Notes: generated by a model not told the origin, from the letters alone. 64,000 bases of DNA from Candidatus Regiella insecticola LSR1 (GCF_000143625.1 NZ_GL379589.1:10743-74742), one strand, 5' to 3'. Positions 12,354 to 22,558 are shown, numbered from the stretch's first letter. Made by a program: numbers and translations.

Positions 12354-13236
12354 TTATTTTTTAGCAAACATCACCCGCGCTAAAATATTCAATAACAGAA
12401 CACAGAGGGTGATGAGCAATACGCCTGCCCAAGCGAGTTTCTGCCACTCATTGAATGGGCTCATGGCAAATTTGAATATCGTGACCGGTAAGTTAGCAAT
12501 GGGATGCTGTAAATCTGTGCTCCAAAATTGATTAGAGAGCGAAGTAAATAATAAGGGAGCGGGTTTCACCGGTAATACGAGCGATTGCCAGTAGAACCCC
12601 CGTTAGAATGCCAGATATCGATGCCTTTAAAGTGATAGCCGTGATCATGCGCCATTTTGGTGTTCCTAATGCGTAAGCCGCTTCTCTCAGGCTATCTGGC
12701 ACCAGTTTTAGCATATTTTCCGTGGTACGGATCACAATGGGTACTTGGAGTAATGCCAGTGCGATCACCCCTGCCCAGCCGGAAAAATGCCCCATCTTAG
12801 TGACCACTATGGTGTAGACGAATAATCCAACCACAATAGAGGGAGCAGACAAGAGAATATCGTTAATAAAGCGCGTTATTTCAGCTAGCCAAGATCGGCG
12901 CCCATATTCTGCCAAATAAATGCCCGCCATGATGGCCAGTGGTGTCCCTATCAAGGTCGCCCATAAAATTAATAATCCGCTGCCAGCAATGGCGTTAGCC
13001 AAACCGCCTCCTGCTGCATTAGGGGGCGGTGTCATCTCGGTAAATAATGCCAATGACATACCTTCGATCCCTTTGGTTAGGGTAGTGAATAAAATCCATA
13101 CCAACCAAAATAAGCCAAAAATTATCGTGATCATGGAAAATAGCAGCGCGAGCCGATTTTTTTGACGACGCCATGCTTGTTTTTTATGACGAGTGGCGGT
13201 TAATTTTTCATTATTTTGTAAGCTATCGTTTTGCAT
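12354..13236 (-). pseudogene. pstA: Phosphate ABC transporter permease PstA, frameshifted
   Basis: Inner-membrane permease. The first 235 residues match E. coli PstA ([51 protein letters not shown]) up to IARITGET. There one extra base in a G run (12561-12563 on the plus strand) shifts the frame; the rest ([16 protein letters not shown] ... [11 protein letters not shown]) continues in the next frame to 12354. A single-base event, so it may be recent or read through at low level by slippage. Confidence 0.9.
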
Positions 13237-13266
13237 TATCTTGTTAACGCCCTTTTTGCTTAGCTA

Positions 13267-13392
13267 TATACCCTTAGCCTTTCAAGTTACGGCAGTGTTG
13301 GCTGCGGGTGCTCGCCTCATCAGGTAGTCTATCTACGCTCATCGGTCTCACCCCCTGGTCGCCTAGCCGTAACTCGAAATTCATTGGCTATA
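13267..13392. repeat. Family A (ERIC-like) hybrid repeat at the 3' end of pstC
   Basis: 126 bp from TATACCCTTAGCCTTTCAAG to GAAATTCATTGGCTATA. One arm is of the TATACCCTTCGCCTTT type, the other of the TATACCCAATGAATTTCGAG type. The pstC frame runs into its inner end and stops at the repeat's own TAG (13388-13390). Confidence 0.85.
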
Positions 13393-15231
13393 ACTTTAAA
13401 ATCATTAACTTAGAGAGCGCTAATATGACGAAAGTGATCAAAAACAAAATTAATCCCAGTTCCATTAACGCTGCAGTGTGTAAGCTTGACTCTGCTTCAG
13501 CAAATTCGTTGGCCAGGGCAGAAGTAATACTGTTACCTGGCATAAATAATGAAAAATTATCGAGTTGATAAGTATTACCAATGATAAAGGTGACCGCCAT
13601 GGTTTCGCCCAGTGCTCGACCTAGCCCCAACATTATTCCGCCAATCACTCCATTTTTAGTGAATGGTAAGACAATACGCCAGATCACTTCCCAGGTGGTA
13701 CAACCGATCCCCCCCCCAGTGTCAGTCTAGTTGTCGCCTCTAATTTTCGTTAATGGGAACTAATAAAGAGGCGATATAATCACGGAAAAACCGACGTATT
13801 CGGAAGAGTTTAAAGAGCAGGCGCTGTGTAAGGTTTATCATCGGAATGGGCGTACAATGAAAGCCATTGCGGATGAACTTAACGTGCCGCCGAGGAAGCT
13901 AAGAAGTTGTTTAGCAGAAAGTGAACTCGCCTCTTGGTGCAGGGGGCAGGGTATTTTTGTTCATCACCTGAAGCAATGGCGCGCGGATTTTTGTGACCCG
14001 AAGCGAACACAACGCAGTAAGAGGAAAAATGATTATTCCCGAACAGCGCCAGTCTATTATGATGTGGATTACTGAATCAACGCAGGCCGGAGCGCGGCAA
14101 CAACAGGCTTGTCTCCTGATTGGGCTAAGCACGCGAACCCTACAGCGCTGGCAGAAAGCTATCGAGCAAGTGGATGGCCGAACGTGCCGAACAGCGCCGC
14201 CGCCCCACAAACTCTCACCCTGTGAGCGGGCTAAGCTACTGGAAATAACCTCTTCGGCCAAATTTGCTCATTTACCCCCGAGTCAAATTGTGCCGATGTT
14301 GGCTGATGAAGGGCTCTATTTCGCCTCCGAATCCACTTTCAAGACGCCCGCGCATGGGTCGAACACGTGGTGCACTGGTATAATCAAGAGCATCGCCACA
14401 GTGCCATTGAATTTGTCACACCTGCACAAAGACATGCAGGCCTTGATAAAGCCCTATTAGCTCAGCGTAACACAGTGTATGAAAAGGCACGCGCTGCAAA
14501 CCCTACACGCTGGGCAGGTCAAATCCGTCAGTGGCCGTATGTGAAAGAAGTCCATTTAAATCCACAAAAATCCAGAGAAAAAAAGGTGAAACCAGACGCC
14601 AAAAAAGCGGCCTAGGATTTTACATCCTGGGCGACAACTACATTGACAATTACCGTCCCATAAGCTGATTCTTTCATCATCACCGGTGTTTGTTCGAAGA
14701 CATCACGCATGACAGAAGCGATATAAGGAATGATCATAATGGCTAAAATAATGCCAGCCGCCAAATAGGCATACCGGAAAGCAGCTGATCCATCGGTTGT
14801 TGAAAATATTGAGCAAATAACGGCGCGAAAACAAACAATCCCCACATGCCATAGACAATGCTCGGAATGGCAGCAAGCAATTCAATCGCCATGCCCACCG
14901 GTCGTTTTAGCCAATTGGGCGCGAGTTCGGTTAAAAAAACGGCTATACCAAAACTCACTGGAACCGCAATGATGAGAGCGATCACTGAAGTCACTATCGT
15001 GCCGTAGATAGGCACCAATGCACCAAATTTTTCAGCCTGGGGATCCCATTCTTTATTCCACAAAAAAGCGAATCCCCATTTTTCAATGCTTGGCCAAGAA
15101 GCAATAATCAACGAAAAAATGATGCCGCCTAACAAAAGCAGGGTAATAAGCGCGGCTAACTTAACCAAAGCGCCGAAAATAATATCACCGTATTTATTCG
15201 GTGCTTTTATAGACGGTTTAGAAGAGATCAT
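13388..15231 (-). pseudogene. pstC: Phosphate ABC transporter permease PstC, broken by IS insertion and deletion
   Basis: Partner permease of PstA. Three lesions are visible. First, residues 1-152 are normal up to SGMPI, then about 14 codons are deleted out of frame before [18 protein letters not shown]. Second, after KESAYG an IS3-family element (13720-14648) is inserted. Third, the last part ([18 protein letters not shown] ... [10 protein letters not shown]) ends early at a TAG supplied by the family A repeat, losing about seven residues. No functional protein is expected. Confidence 0.92.
13720..14648 (+). mobile_element. IS3-family insertion sequence, internally deleted, inside pstC
   Basis: Inverted ends TGTCAGTCTAGTTGTCGCC and its near-inverse GGGCGACAACTACATTGACA bound about 930 bp. 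OrfA (about 13783-14030) begins EKPTYSEEFKEQAL and has the helix-turn-helix segment GRTMKAIADELNVP. OrfB (14030-14360) starts MIIPEQRQSIMMWITES and has LSTRTLQRWQ and LPPSQIVPMLADEGLY. The catalytic DDE core is deleted: sequence jumps to the final segment AWVEHVVHWYNQEHRHSAI in another frame, ending at 14615. It cannot transpose by itself. It reads opposite to pstC. Confidence 0.88.
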
Positions 15232-15286
15232 AAATTTTATCCATAAATTATTAGTGACTGCTTCCCGCCCGCATTGGGCGAGGGTT

Positions 15287-15404
15287 TATACCCTTCGCCT
15301 TTCAAGTTACGGCGGCGTTGGCTGCGGGCGCTCGCCGAATCACGTAGTATGTCTACGCTCATCGGTCTCACCCCCTTGCCGTAACTCGAAATTCATTGGG
15401 TATA
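15287..15404. repeat. Family A (ERIC-like) hybrid repeat between pstC and pstS
   Basis: 118 bp from TATACCCTTCGCCTTTCAAG to CGAAATTCATTGGGTATA, mixing the two end types of the family, with core ATCACGTAGTATGTCTACGC. It lies inside the pst operon between the stop of pstS and the start of pstC. Confidence 0.88.
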
Positions 15405-15444
15405 CAGCGAATTTTGCTAAAATTTTGGAACAGGCTCTAAGAGA

Positions 15445-16500
15445 TTATTTGAAATCTTCTTTGAACAAAACGTCACCCTTACTATCTTTAATCTGGGTTT
15501 TCCATGCGCTGCGAATTTGTTCAACCACCTCAGTGGGTAAGGTAGCATAATCAAGTGCATGGGCTTGTTCAGCGCCTTTTTTATAACTCCAATCAAAAAA
15601 TTTCAAGATTTCCAAGCCATTAACGGCATCCTTTTGGATTTTCTTTAATAGAATAAAAGTGGTGGAGGTGATCGGCCAAACATTTTCACCGGGCTGATTT
15701 GTTAGATCTTGCGCAAATGATTGGTTCCAATCGACCGTTTTTGTAGCGGCGCTAAAGCTTTCTATACTGGGACTGACGGGGTAATCATCTGCCGATTTCA
15801 ATTTGGTATAAGCTAAATTGTTTTGCTTAGCATAAGCATATTCTACATAACCGATACTACCCGATAGACGTTGTACGAATGCGGCAATTCCCTCATTGCC
15901 TTTGCCACCTAACCCCGTCGGCCAGTTAACACTGGAGCCAACACCGATTTTTTCTTTCCATTCCGCATTCACTTTCGCCAAATATTGGGTAAAGACGAAA
16001 GAAGTACCTGATCCATCCGCACGACGTACCACAGCAATGTTTTGGTTTGGCAATTTTATTTCTGGATTTAACGCTACTATCGCCGGGTCATTCCATTTTT
16101 TCACTTTACCTAAATAAATATCAGCTAAAGTTGTGCCATCTAATAGTAATTCATTAGATTGAATACCCATCAAATTAACCACTATTACTACACCGCCGAT
16201 AACTGTCGGAAATTGAAATAAGCCTTTATCAGCCAATTTATCATCGGACAATGGCGCATCAGAAGCGCCAAAATTCACGGTATCAGCAATAACTTGTTTT
16301 ACTCCCGCTGAAGATCCCATGCCTTGATAATTAATTTTATTGTGGGTTTCTTTTTGATAAGAATCTGCCCATTTGCCATACACAGGGGAGGGAAAGGTTG
16401 CCCCGGCACCTGTCAAGTTAACATCAGCAAAAGCGGGCAGTATCAGCACAGATAAGACCACAGCAATCAAATTTCTTACAGTGATATGGAGCGGTTTCAT
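15445..16500 (-). CDS. pstS: Periplasmic phosphate-binding protein PstS
   Basis: Captures phosphate in the periplasm for PstCAB. The ATG at 16500, with GAGAG 8 bases upstream, gives 351 residues (E. coli 346). A signal peptide ([15 protein letters not shown]) precedes [19 protein letters not shown]. Phosphate ligands lie in [10 protein letters not shown], the [11 protein letters not shown] loop and [13 protein letters not shown]. Complete, although every downstream transporter gene is broken; it still has a Pho box upstream. Confidence 0.96.
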   Translation of the reverse strand: MKPLHITVRNLIAVVLSVLILPAFADVNLTGAGATFPSPVYGKWADSYQKETHNKINYQGMGSSAGVKQVIADTVNFGASDAPLSDDKLADKGLFQFPTVIGGVVIVVNLMGIQSNELLLDGTTLADIYLGKVKKWNDPAIVALNPEIKLPNQNIAVVRRADGSGTSFVFTQYLAKVNAEWKEKIGVGSSVNWPTGLGGKGNEGIAAFVQRLSGSIGYVEYAYAKQNNLAYTKLKSADDYPVSPSIESFSAATKTVDWNQSFAQDLTNQPGENVWPITSTTFILLKKIQKDAVNGLEILKFFDWSYKKGAEQAHALDYATLPTEVVEQIRSAWKTQIKDSKGDVLFKEDFK

Positions 16501-16589
16501 ATGTTCTCTCATTAGGGTGAAATTGTTTTAAGCAGATAAAAAAGTCGTCGCGGGGAAAATAGCGCAATTGAATGACAGCAAGATGTATT

Positions 16590-16612
16590 ATTTATGACAG
16601 TTTTATGACAAT
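16590..16612 (-). promoter_or_regulatory. Tandem Pho box upstream of pstS
   Basis: On the minus strand this reads TGTCATAAAACTGTCATAAA: two direct CTGTCATAAA-type half-sites spaced 11 bases apart, the consensus binding site of phosphorylated PhoB. It lies about 90 bases before the pstS start, as expected for a PhoB-dependent promoter in which the box replaces the -35. Confidence 0.85.
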
Positions 16613-16841
16613 AGACCTCTTGTATTACCTAGTACTACAGTCGTAGTTAGGTTGTGTACTAATCCAATTTATTCGTATTAAAGAGGATTTTATTGCAAGA
16701 GTAAAATATACTTTGTCATCCTTTTTTTAGTCATGTATTTTAACCCTCTCGCTTTGCTGCATTGCAATCTTGCTGAAAGTGAAACAGCGAGAGTGACAGT
16801 AAATACGCTTTTTAATTATTACGAAAAAGAAGGAATGGTCG

Positions 16842-17072
16842 ATGAAAAGGACGAGAAGATTGTTGGCAGCATTATCGATTTTATTATTGCCGATGCTTGC
16901 TTTTGCTTTCCCTGCTTCGGTTCCTCCTGGCTGTAAAATTTGGATGGTACCTCAAGGCGCGTGGCTTTTACGAATACTCGTTTGTTCTCCACAGAAAAAG
17001 GCTCCCTCATCTCCTGTATCTCAACAGGTTACTGATCAACTCAATATGTTGCCACCCCTAAGAATAGGGTGA
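16842..17072 (+). CDS. Small putative secreted protein, unknown function
   Basis: A 76-residue frame with AAGGA 9 bases before its ATG. The N-terminus is a convincing signal peptide: positive MKRTRR, hydrophobic LLAALSILLLPM, then AFA cleavage context near residue 22. The remainder (SVPPGCKIWMVPQGAW...) contains two cysteines and no motif I recognise. It could be the truncated start of a larger exported protein, since an insertion-sequence end begins a few bases after the stop. Confidence 0.4.
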   Translation: MKRTRRLLAALSILLLPMLAFAFPASVPPGCKIWMVPQGAWLLRILVCSPQKKAPSSPVSQQVTDQLNMLPPLRIG

Positions 17073-17084
17073 TACGTTTTTTTA

Positions 17085-17743
17085 TCCGGTATGCGGTAAA
17101 ACTTCGGCCTTCAGGCCGGGGATATAAGGCACGGTTTTCTACCTAACATCAATTTCTTTTGTCATAGACCAAGAGGTATAATCTCGGGCATGAAACGACA
17201 ACAAGCATTCAAATTTCAGTTGCTCCCTAATGGTCAGCAAGCGCGCGATATGCGGCGTTTTGCTGGAGCTTGTCGCTTCGTTTTCAACAAATCGTTAGCG
17301 CTTCAGAATGATAATCATGAGGCGAGAAATAGATACATACCCTATGTAAAAATGGCGTCATGGTTGGTGGAATGGAAATCTGAGCCCGCCACACAATGGC
17401 TGAAGGAGGCTCCTTACAATCATTGCAGCATGCGCTCAGAGATCTGGCGCGAGCCTATAAAAACTTTTTCCAGCAACGAGCTGCATTTCCGCGATTCAAA
17501 AAACGCGGACAAAGTGACGCCTTTCGCTATCCGCAGGGGGTAAAACTCGATCAAACAAATATACCCTTTGCCTCTGAAGTTGCCTTCGGCTGCCAGGGCG
17601 ACCGACCGATGAGCGTAGACCATACCATGAGGCGAGAGCTGGCCGCCAACAACGCGGCGGCTTCAAAGGCGAAGGGTATACAGCGAAAGAAAACCGGCAA
17701 TCACAAAGCAAGTGTCACCAGCAATGTAAAACTGACCCACTAA
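17085..17743 (+). mobile_element. IS200/IS605-family (TnpB type) element, broken
   Basis: A left-end hairpin (CGGCCTTCAGGCCGG, near 17104-17118) precedes a TnpB-like gene at 17190: MKRQQAFKFQLLPNGQQARD then RFAGACRFVFNKSLALQ and YIPYVKMASWLVEWK. The frame shifts near 17420, continuing as QSLQHALRDLARAYKNFF and FPRFKKRGQSDAFRYPQG, and is then interrupted by a family A repeat at 17560. The RuvC-like nuclease part is missing, so no active guide-RNA nuclease is possible. Confidence 0.8.
17560..17680. repeat. Family A (ERIC-like) repeat inside the TnpB relic
   Basis: 121 bp, TATACCCTTTGCCTCTGAAG to GGCGAAGGGTATA, with GTTGCCTTCGGCTGCCAGGG and GATGAGCGTAGACCATACCA cores. Its presence inside a transposon gene shows the repeat moved after that insertion arrived. 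Confidence 0.88.
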
Positions 17744-17744
17744 C

Positions 17745-17834
17745 CTGGATCCCTTTAAGCTTTATTTACTAAAACGGATTGAGGCAGCAAAACCCTACTG
17801 GATCCCCGCTACTGTGTTATTTCGCGAACGTTAA
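17745..17834 (+). mobile_element. IS21-type transposase fragment
   Basis: A 29-codon open stretch reads LDPFKLYLLKRIEAAKPYWI then PATVLFRER before a stop. This resembles the segment of IS21 IstA transposases in which a conserved LD-Y--YL-RI block is followed by IPATVL-REI. Only this fragment remains. Recognised by eye, so moderate confidence. Confidence 0.45.
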
Positions 17835-17852
17835 GTCACGCCCTCTGCCCTG

Positions 17853-18185
17853 TTGTGTAACTCTTTGCTTGCATATCTCAATGGGATAAAATTCAGCACT
17901 ATTTCAAAGGTTCACAGAGCAGAAAACGGCTCTACCAGACTGAAGCAATCACGCAATTTAAATTTAGTTAGCGCCTATGCGCTGCTCCCTCGCCGTCAAG
18001 GCGCGATTTATCCCGCTATCCAGCTAAAAGATAAAGAAAAATATAAAACACGTGATGCCATTGAACGTTTCTTCGGTAAAATAAAAGAACACAAAAGACT
18101 CGCTTTACACTTTGATAAGCTTGATATCACCTTCTTTTCTTTTTTTTCTACCGCTTGTCTTAAGGTCTTTAAATTACTTTGTTAA
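17853..18185 (+). mobile_element. C-terminal fragment of an IS5/IS4-like transposase
   Basis: The end of the frame reads YALLPRRQGAIYPAIQLKDK, then RDAIERFFGKIKEHKRLALH and FDKLDITFFSFFS, the pattern of the C-terminal E-containing helix of DDE transposases of the IS5 group. The sequence upstream in the frame (17853-17960) is not clearly part of it. It is the third distinct relic in one kilobase. Confidence 0.6.
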
Positions 18186-18267
18186 CGTTGCCATAACAAC
18201 GCTTCCCTATCAGGAATTTAAACACCAGATGGCCTGACGACACCCGATCCACTTGTTAGGGGCGATA

Positions 18268-19503
18268 TTATCTGCGTGAACGACTGGTTTGATTTTTATT
18301 TTTACCACGATTCGACGAACCCCGCCCCTGGCGTCCATTTTGAATCGGTTCGGCTTTAATGGTTGGATCAGGTTGATAGCCATCGATTGCAATACGCGGT
18401 ATTTCATTTTTCAGCAAGCGTTCAATATCTCTCAATAATTTATGCTCATCGACACACACCAAAGAAATCGCTTCACCGCTACATTCTGCTCGACCCGTTC
18501 GACCAATGCGGTGCACATAGTCTTCCGGAACATTGGGGAGTTCATAATTAACAACATGCGGCAATTGATCGATATCCAGGCCGCGAGCGGCAATGTCTGT
18601 CGCCACTAATACCCGGATCTTACCGTCTTTAAAATCGGCGAGAGCACGTGTACGAGCCCCTTGACTTTTATTACCGTGAATAGCAGCAGCAGTGATGCCA
18701 TCCTTATTTAACTGCTCGGCTAAATGATTGGCACCGTGTTTAGTTCGATTAAATACCAGTACTTGTTGCCAGTTTTGGCTGCCAATCATATAAGAAAGGA
18801 GTTGGCGCTTACGACTTTTATCGACGAAATGAACTCGCTGAGTAATATGTTTAGCCGTGGTATTACCAGGAGAAACTTCAATATAAGCAGGATTATTTAA
18901 CAACTTTTTTGCTAATAATTTTATGTCATTTGAAAAAGTGGCCGAAAATAACAAATTTTGCCGCTTTGCCGGCAATTTAGCCAAAATTCGGCGGATATCA
19001 TGGATAAATCCCATATCCAACATCCGATCAGCTTCATCTAACACTAAAATTTCAATTTTGGCTAAATCAACAGCATTTTGATGTTCCAAATCCAATAAAC
19101 GACCCGGTGTTGCCACTAAAATATCGACGCCACCTCGTAATTTCATCATTTGGGGATTGATACTGACACCACCAAACACGACCATCGAACGCAATTTAAG
19201 GAATTCACTGTAATTTTTTACGTTATCACCAATTTGAGCCGCCAGTTCACGGGTCGGCGTTAAAATTAATGCTCGTACTGGACGTCGGCCTTTAATTAGC
19301 GACTGATTTTCGCTCAGTAATTGTAGTAACGGCAAGGTAAACCCTGCCGTTTTTCCCGTACCGGTTTGCGCAGAAGCCATTAAATCACGGCCAGCCAACA
19401 CCTCAGGGATTGCCTTTTCTTGAATTGGCGTAGGCGCAGAATATTTCTGCTCTGTAATAGCACGCAGGATATCGGCGTTTAAGCCGAGAGAGTCAAATGA
19501 CAT
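18268..19503 (-). CDS. rhlE: DEAD-box ATP-dependent RNA helicase RhlE
   Basis: RNA helicase linked to ribosome assembly and RNA turnover. ATG at 19503 starts [16 protein letters not shown] as in E. coli; the longer open frame upstream has no similarity. 411 residues against about 454, the difference being a shorter basic tail ([13 protein letters not shown]). Motifs in order: [37 protein letters not shown] and [13 protein letters not shown] ribosome site lies about 11 bases upstream. Confidence 0.95.
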   Translation of the reverse strand: MSFDSLGLNADILRAITEQKYSAPTPIQEKAIPEVLAGRDLMASAQTGTGKTAGFTLPLLQLLSENQSLIKGRRPVRALILTPTRELAAQIGDNVKNYSEFLKLRSMVVFGGVSINPQMMKLRGGVDILVATPGRLLDLEHQNAVDLAKIEILVLDEADRMLDMGFIHDIRRILAKLPAKRQNLLFSATFSNDIKLLAKKLLNNPAYIEVSPGNTTAKHITQRVHFVDKSRKRQLLSYMIGSQNWQQVLVFNRTKHGANHLAEQLNKDGITAAAIHGNKSQGARTRALADFKDGKIRVLVATDIAARGLDIDQLPHVVNYELPNVPEDYVHRIGRTGRAECSGEAISLVCVDEHKLLRDIERLLKNEIPRIAIDGYQPDPTIKAEPIQNGRQGRGSSNRGKNKNQTSRSRR

Positions 19504-19635
19504 ATAATTAGAAGCTCCAGATTCTCCTGTTTTCAACAATAAAGTTAGATGCAGTTTACGGAGAATATTATAAGAGGGATCACCGCGAGGGATCGGCACA
19601 AGCTGCAATGCGCCATTAATCGGCGACTATAGCAT

Positions 19636-20058
19636 CTAACGGCGTACAGCAATAGCCTCAATTTCAATTTTTACATCTTTAGGTAAACGAGCAACTTCAA
19701 CACAAGAACGCGCAGGAAACGGGGCTTGGTGTTCCTCAAAGAAAAGGCGGTATGCTGTATTCATGGTGACAAACTCATTAAGATCTTTAACAAATACGGT
19801 AGTTTTAACGATATCGGCAACACTTAGACCGGCTTTCTCGACTACCGCTGCTACATTTTCAAGTGACTGACGAGTTTGGGCGGCAATATCATCAGCAATT
19901 GTATTGGTTTTAGCATCAATAGGGAGCTGGCCAGAAGTGATAATCAGACTACCTAAATCAACACCTTGGATATAGGCGCCTATTGCTTCAGGGGCGCGTT
20001 CAGTCTTGATTGTGCGTTTTTCTTCGGTGTTCAATGTGGCTTTAACCGTATGTTTCAT
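19636..20058 (-). CDS. ridA: 2-iminobutanoate/2-iminopropanoate deaminase RidA
   Basis: Hydrolyses reactive enamine/imine intermediates released by PLP enzymes such as threonine dehydratase. The ATG at 20058, with AGGA upstream, gives 140 residues, about 12 more than E. coli RidA. The extra N-terminus is MKHTVKATLNTEE, before the family start at KRTIKTERAPEAIG. Core blocks QGVDLGSLIITSGQ, TTVFVKDLNEF and FPARSCVEVARLPKDVKIEI (with the active-site arginine) are complete. In E. coli it follows pyrI; here a family C repeat replaces pyrI. Confidence 0.94.
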   Translation of the reverse strand: MKHTVKATLNTEEKRTIKTERAPEAIGAYIQGVDLGSLIITSGQLPIDAKTNTIADDIAAQTRQSLENVAAVVEKAGLSVADIVKTTVFVKDLNEFVTMNTAYRLFFEEHQAPFPARSCVEVARLPKDVKIEIEAIAVRR

Positions 20059-20082
20059 ATTGATTCCTGATCGATAAATAAT

Positions 20083-20225
20083 AGACCGCTTTCGAAATCT
20101 ATTGAGTGACGTGGATCCTGCGTTACCCGGTGCGCGCAATCCTTATGTACTCGCATGGCAACGAAGATTGCTGTGTGCCGGGTGCCTTGACTTCGCATCA
20201 CTCACTAGGGTTTCGAAAGTGGTCT
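20083..20225. repeat. Family C repeat where pyrI would be
   Basis: 143 bp from AGACCGCTTTCGAAATCTAT to the inverse end TTTCGAAAGTGGTCT. AAT flanks it on both sides (20080-20082 and 20226-20228), consistent with a 3-bp target duplication. It fills the space between pyrB and ridA that holds pyrI in E. coli. Confidence 0.88.
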
Positions 20226-20265
20226 AATAAAAAAGGTTAGCAAACGATTTTTTGATCCTATTAAA

Positions 20266-21204
20266 TTAATCTGCAATAACCAATTCAGCATTTAATAACA
20301 ATGCTAGCAGCGCTTGCCGCGCAAAAATACCGTTACTCGCTTGCTGAAAATAATATGCGTAAGGGGTCTCATCTACCTCAGTAGAAATTTCGTCAACACG
20401 TGGCAAAGGATGTAGTATTTTTAGATTCTGGCGTGCAGAGATAAGCATATTTGCAGACAAAACAAATGGAGACTTCCGGTTTATATCGGTCAATCCTTCT
20501 TGACGTTCTTTCTGTATTCGAGTCATATACAAAATATCTAACTCCGGTAGAACATCTTCAATACTCGCGTGCATACTGTAAGAAACCGCTTTTTCATCCA
20601 ATACTTTCACAATATCAGCAGGCATAGCCAATGCATCTGGAGCAATAAAAAACAAATGATTACCACAAAATTTTGCTAAGGCTTGAGTGAGAGAATGCAC
20701 TGTACGACCATATTTTAAGTCACCCACCATCGCGATATTAAGATTATCCAAACGCCCCTGTGTTTCTTGAATAGTAAATAAATCTAACAAAGTTTGGCTT
20801 GGATGTTGATTAGCGCCATCACCTGCATTAATGATAGGCACTCTATTTGACAATGAGGCAGCATGACAGGCACTCCCTTCTTGTGGATGACGTATTATAA
20901 TCGCATCAACGTAGCTGCTAATGACTCTAATGGTGTCTGCTAGCGTTTCTCCTTTATTTACCGAGATATTACTGCTATCGGCAAAACCTACTACTGAACC
21001 ACCTAAACGATAGATTGCCGTTTCAAAAGATAGACGAGTACGGGTAGAGGATTCAAAAAAACAACTGGCTATAATTTTATTTTTTAATAGTTCGGGTTGA
21101 GCACGTTGCTTTAGACTCCCCGCCATACGCATAACTAATGTTAATTCGTTGCGGCTTAAATCTTTTATAGAAATAATGTGTTTTTGATACAGCGGATTAG
21201 CCAT
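20266..21204 (-). CDS. pyrB: Aspartate carbamoyltransferase catalytic subunit
   Basis: First committed step of pyrimidine synthesis: carbamoyl phosphate plus aspartate to carbamoyl aspartate. 312 residues (E. coli 311). [12 protein letters not shown] binds carbamoyl phosphate, with HPLPRVDEI near the C-terminus and [11 protein letters not shown] in the middle. The regulatory subunit gene pyrI is missing downstream, so the enzyme would be an unregulated trimer. No pyrL-type leader attenuator is visible upstream, where a 30-bp family A remnant sits. Confidence 0.96.
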   Translation of the reverse strand: MANPLYQKHIISIKDLSRNELTLVMRMAGSLKQRAQPELLKNKIIASCFFESSTRTRLSFETAIYRLGGSVVGFADSSNISVNKGETLADTIRVISSYVDAIIIRHPQEGSACHAASLSNRVPIINAGDGANQHPSQTLLDLFTIQETQGRLDNLNIAMVGDLKYGRTVHSLTQALAKFCGNHLFFIAPDALAMPADIVKVLDEKAVSYSMHASIEDVLPELDILYMTRIQKERQEGLTDINRKSPFVLSANMLISARQNLKILHPLPRVDEISTEVDETPYAYYFQQASNGIFARQALLALLLNAELVIAD

Positions 21205-21218
21205 TTTTTATGCTCCTG

Positions 21219-21248
21219 TATACCCTTCGCCTTTCAAGTAAGGGTATA
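21219..21248. repeat. Minimal family A repeat remnant
   Basis: TATACCCTTCGCCTTTCAAG runs straight into TAAGGGTATA: the two ends of a family A repeat with the whole core deleted (30 bp). Lies between npr and pyrB. Confidence 0.75.
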
Positions 21249-21260
21249 TACTCAATGACA

Positions 21261-21533
21261 TTATTGGTCTTCATCAAAACCAGAATCAAACAGTTCGATG
21301 ACCGCCCGCAATGCTAGAATTTCATCCGGACCACTGGCTTCAACCTCGATTTGGCGACCTTGTGCCGAATCAAGCATTAATAACGCTATCACACTGCTAG
21401 CTTCTGCTGTCGTGCCGCTTTCATTACGTAATATCACTTCCGCGTTAAATTTTTGTACAAGTTCAAATAATCTCGTCGCGGGTCTAGCATGCATGCCCAA
21501 CTTGTTTTTTATTTCAACTGTTTTTTTTATCAT
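21261..21533 (-). CDS. ptsO: Nitrogen-PTS phosphocarrier protein NPr
   Basis: HPr-like carrier of the nitrogen phosphotransferase system, passing phosphate from EI-Ntr to EIIA-Ntr. The ATG at 21531-21533 gives 90 residues, as in E. coli. The phosphorylated histidine is H15 in [28 protein letters not shown] matches the second half of the fold. Its start overlaps the end of rapZ by 20 bases, so the two are translationally coupled. Confidence 0.95.
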   Translation of the reverse strand: MIKKTVEIKNKLGMHARPATRLFELVQKFNAEVILRNESGTTAEASSVIALLMLDSAQGRQIEVEASGPDEILALRAVIELFDSGFDEDQ

Positions 21534-22380
21534 TATTATTTTTCCAAAGCGCACGGTGATGTAATTGGACAATTTTCCCTTTAGAACGAAAGTGTTTCAC
21601 TAATTTTTCAGTAACATAGACTGAACGGTGTTGACCACCAGTACAACCAACAGCAACGGTGAGATAATGGCGGTTATTGTTCTCCAACATCGGCAACCAT
21701 CTTTCTAAATAGCGACCTGTTGCATTAATAAATTTACGCACTTCGATATGCTTTTCAAAAAAATCAATGACCGGCTGGTCTAGCCCTGTCATACAACGTA
21801 ATTTTTGATCCCAATGTGGATTTGGCAAAAAACGGACATCGAAAACATAATCTGCATTCATTGGCAGGCCGTATTTAAAACCAAAAGATTCAAAATTTAA
21901 GGATAATTTACGCTTACGTTTTCCCAAGTAAGTCTGTAATTTTTTGTCTAGTTCATGTACCGATATTTGAGAGGTATCAATGATAAAATCAGCAACGGCA
22001 CGTAAAGGAGTGAGTAATCTGTTTTCTTTATCGATGGCGTTTTCTAAAGACAAATCTTTACTCGATAGTGGATGTAAGCGGCGTGTGTCGCTATAACGAC
22101 GGATTAACGTGTTGCTATCAGCATCAAAAAAAAGCAGCTTTGGGGAAAATTTTACAGGCAATTTTTTTATTGCCTGTGCAAATGTTTCAGGTGATTCAGG
22201 CATGTTACGGATGTCAATACTGATTGCGGCAGAACTATTGCTCTCAATGAGCGTGTCAACCAGCTGTGGTAGTAACACTATGGGCAAATTGTCAACACAA
22301 TAAAAACCCATATCTTCCAATGCGTGTAAAGCCACCGACTTACCCGAACCAGAACGACCACTAACAATTATCAACACCAT
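21514..22380 (-). CDS. rapZ: RNase adapter protein RapZ
   Basis: Binds GlmZ/GlmY small RNAs and directs RNase E to GlmZ, thereby tuning glmS in E. coli. 288 residues (E. coli 284). N-terminal P-loop GRSGSGKS (8-15), [12 protein letters not shown], and the C-terminal RNA-binding region with [13 protein letters not shown] and [16 protein letters not shown]. Complete. Interesting because glmS is not at its expected place after the atp operon. Belongs to the rpoN-hpf-ptsN-rapZ-npr cluster. Confidence 0.96.
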   Translation of the reverse strand: MVLIIVSGRSGSGKSVALHALEDMGFYCVDNLPIVLLPQLVDTLIESNSSAAISIDIRNMPESPETFAQAIKKLPVKFSPKLLFFDADSNTLIRRYSDTRRLHPLSSKDLSLENAIDKENRLLTPLRAVADFIIDTSQISVHELDKKLQTYLGKRKRKLSLNFESFGFKYGLPMNADYVFDVRFLPNPHWDQKLRCMTGLDQPVIDFFEKHIEVRKFINATGRYLERWLPMLENNNRHYLTVAVGCTGGQHRSVYVTEKLVKHFRSKGKIVQLHHRALWKNNNDKKNS

Positions 22381-22400
22381 AACCTCCCCGGTATTTCAAT

Positions 22401-22540
22401 AGACCTCTTTCGAAACTTACTACGTGATGCAGATCCTGCGTTGCCCGTTGCGCGCAATCCTCATGTATTTCATGTTAGAAGGTTGCTGTGCGCCCTGCGC
22501 CTTCGCTTCGCATAACGAACTACAGTTTCGAAAGAGGTCT
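22401..22540. repeat. Family C repeat between ptsN and rapZ
   Basis: 140 bp, AGACCTCTTTCGAAAC at one end and GTTTCGAAAGAGGTCT at the other (perfect 16-bp inverted ends). AAT flanks both sides (22398-22400, 22541-22543). Core contains TGCGTTGCCCGTTGCGCGCA. One of the best-preserved copies. Confidence 0.92.
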
Positions 22541-22558
22541 AATGGCAATCTGTTCCTT

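Noticed and set aside
13709..13717. Nine-C run next to the IS3 element in pstC as a phase-variation switch
   Set aside because: It lies at the junction of an insertion inside a gene already broken twice, so length changes could not restore a product.
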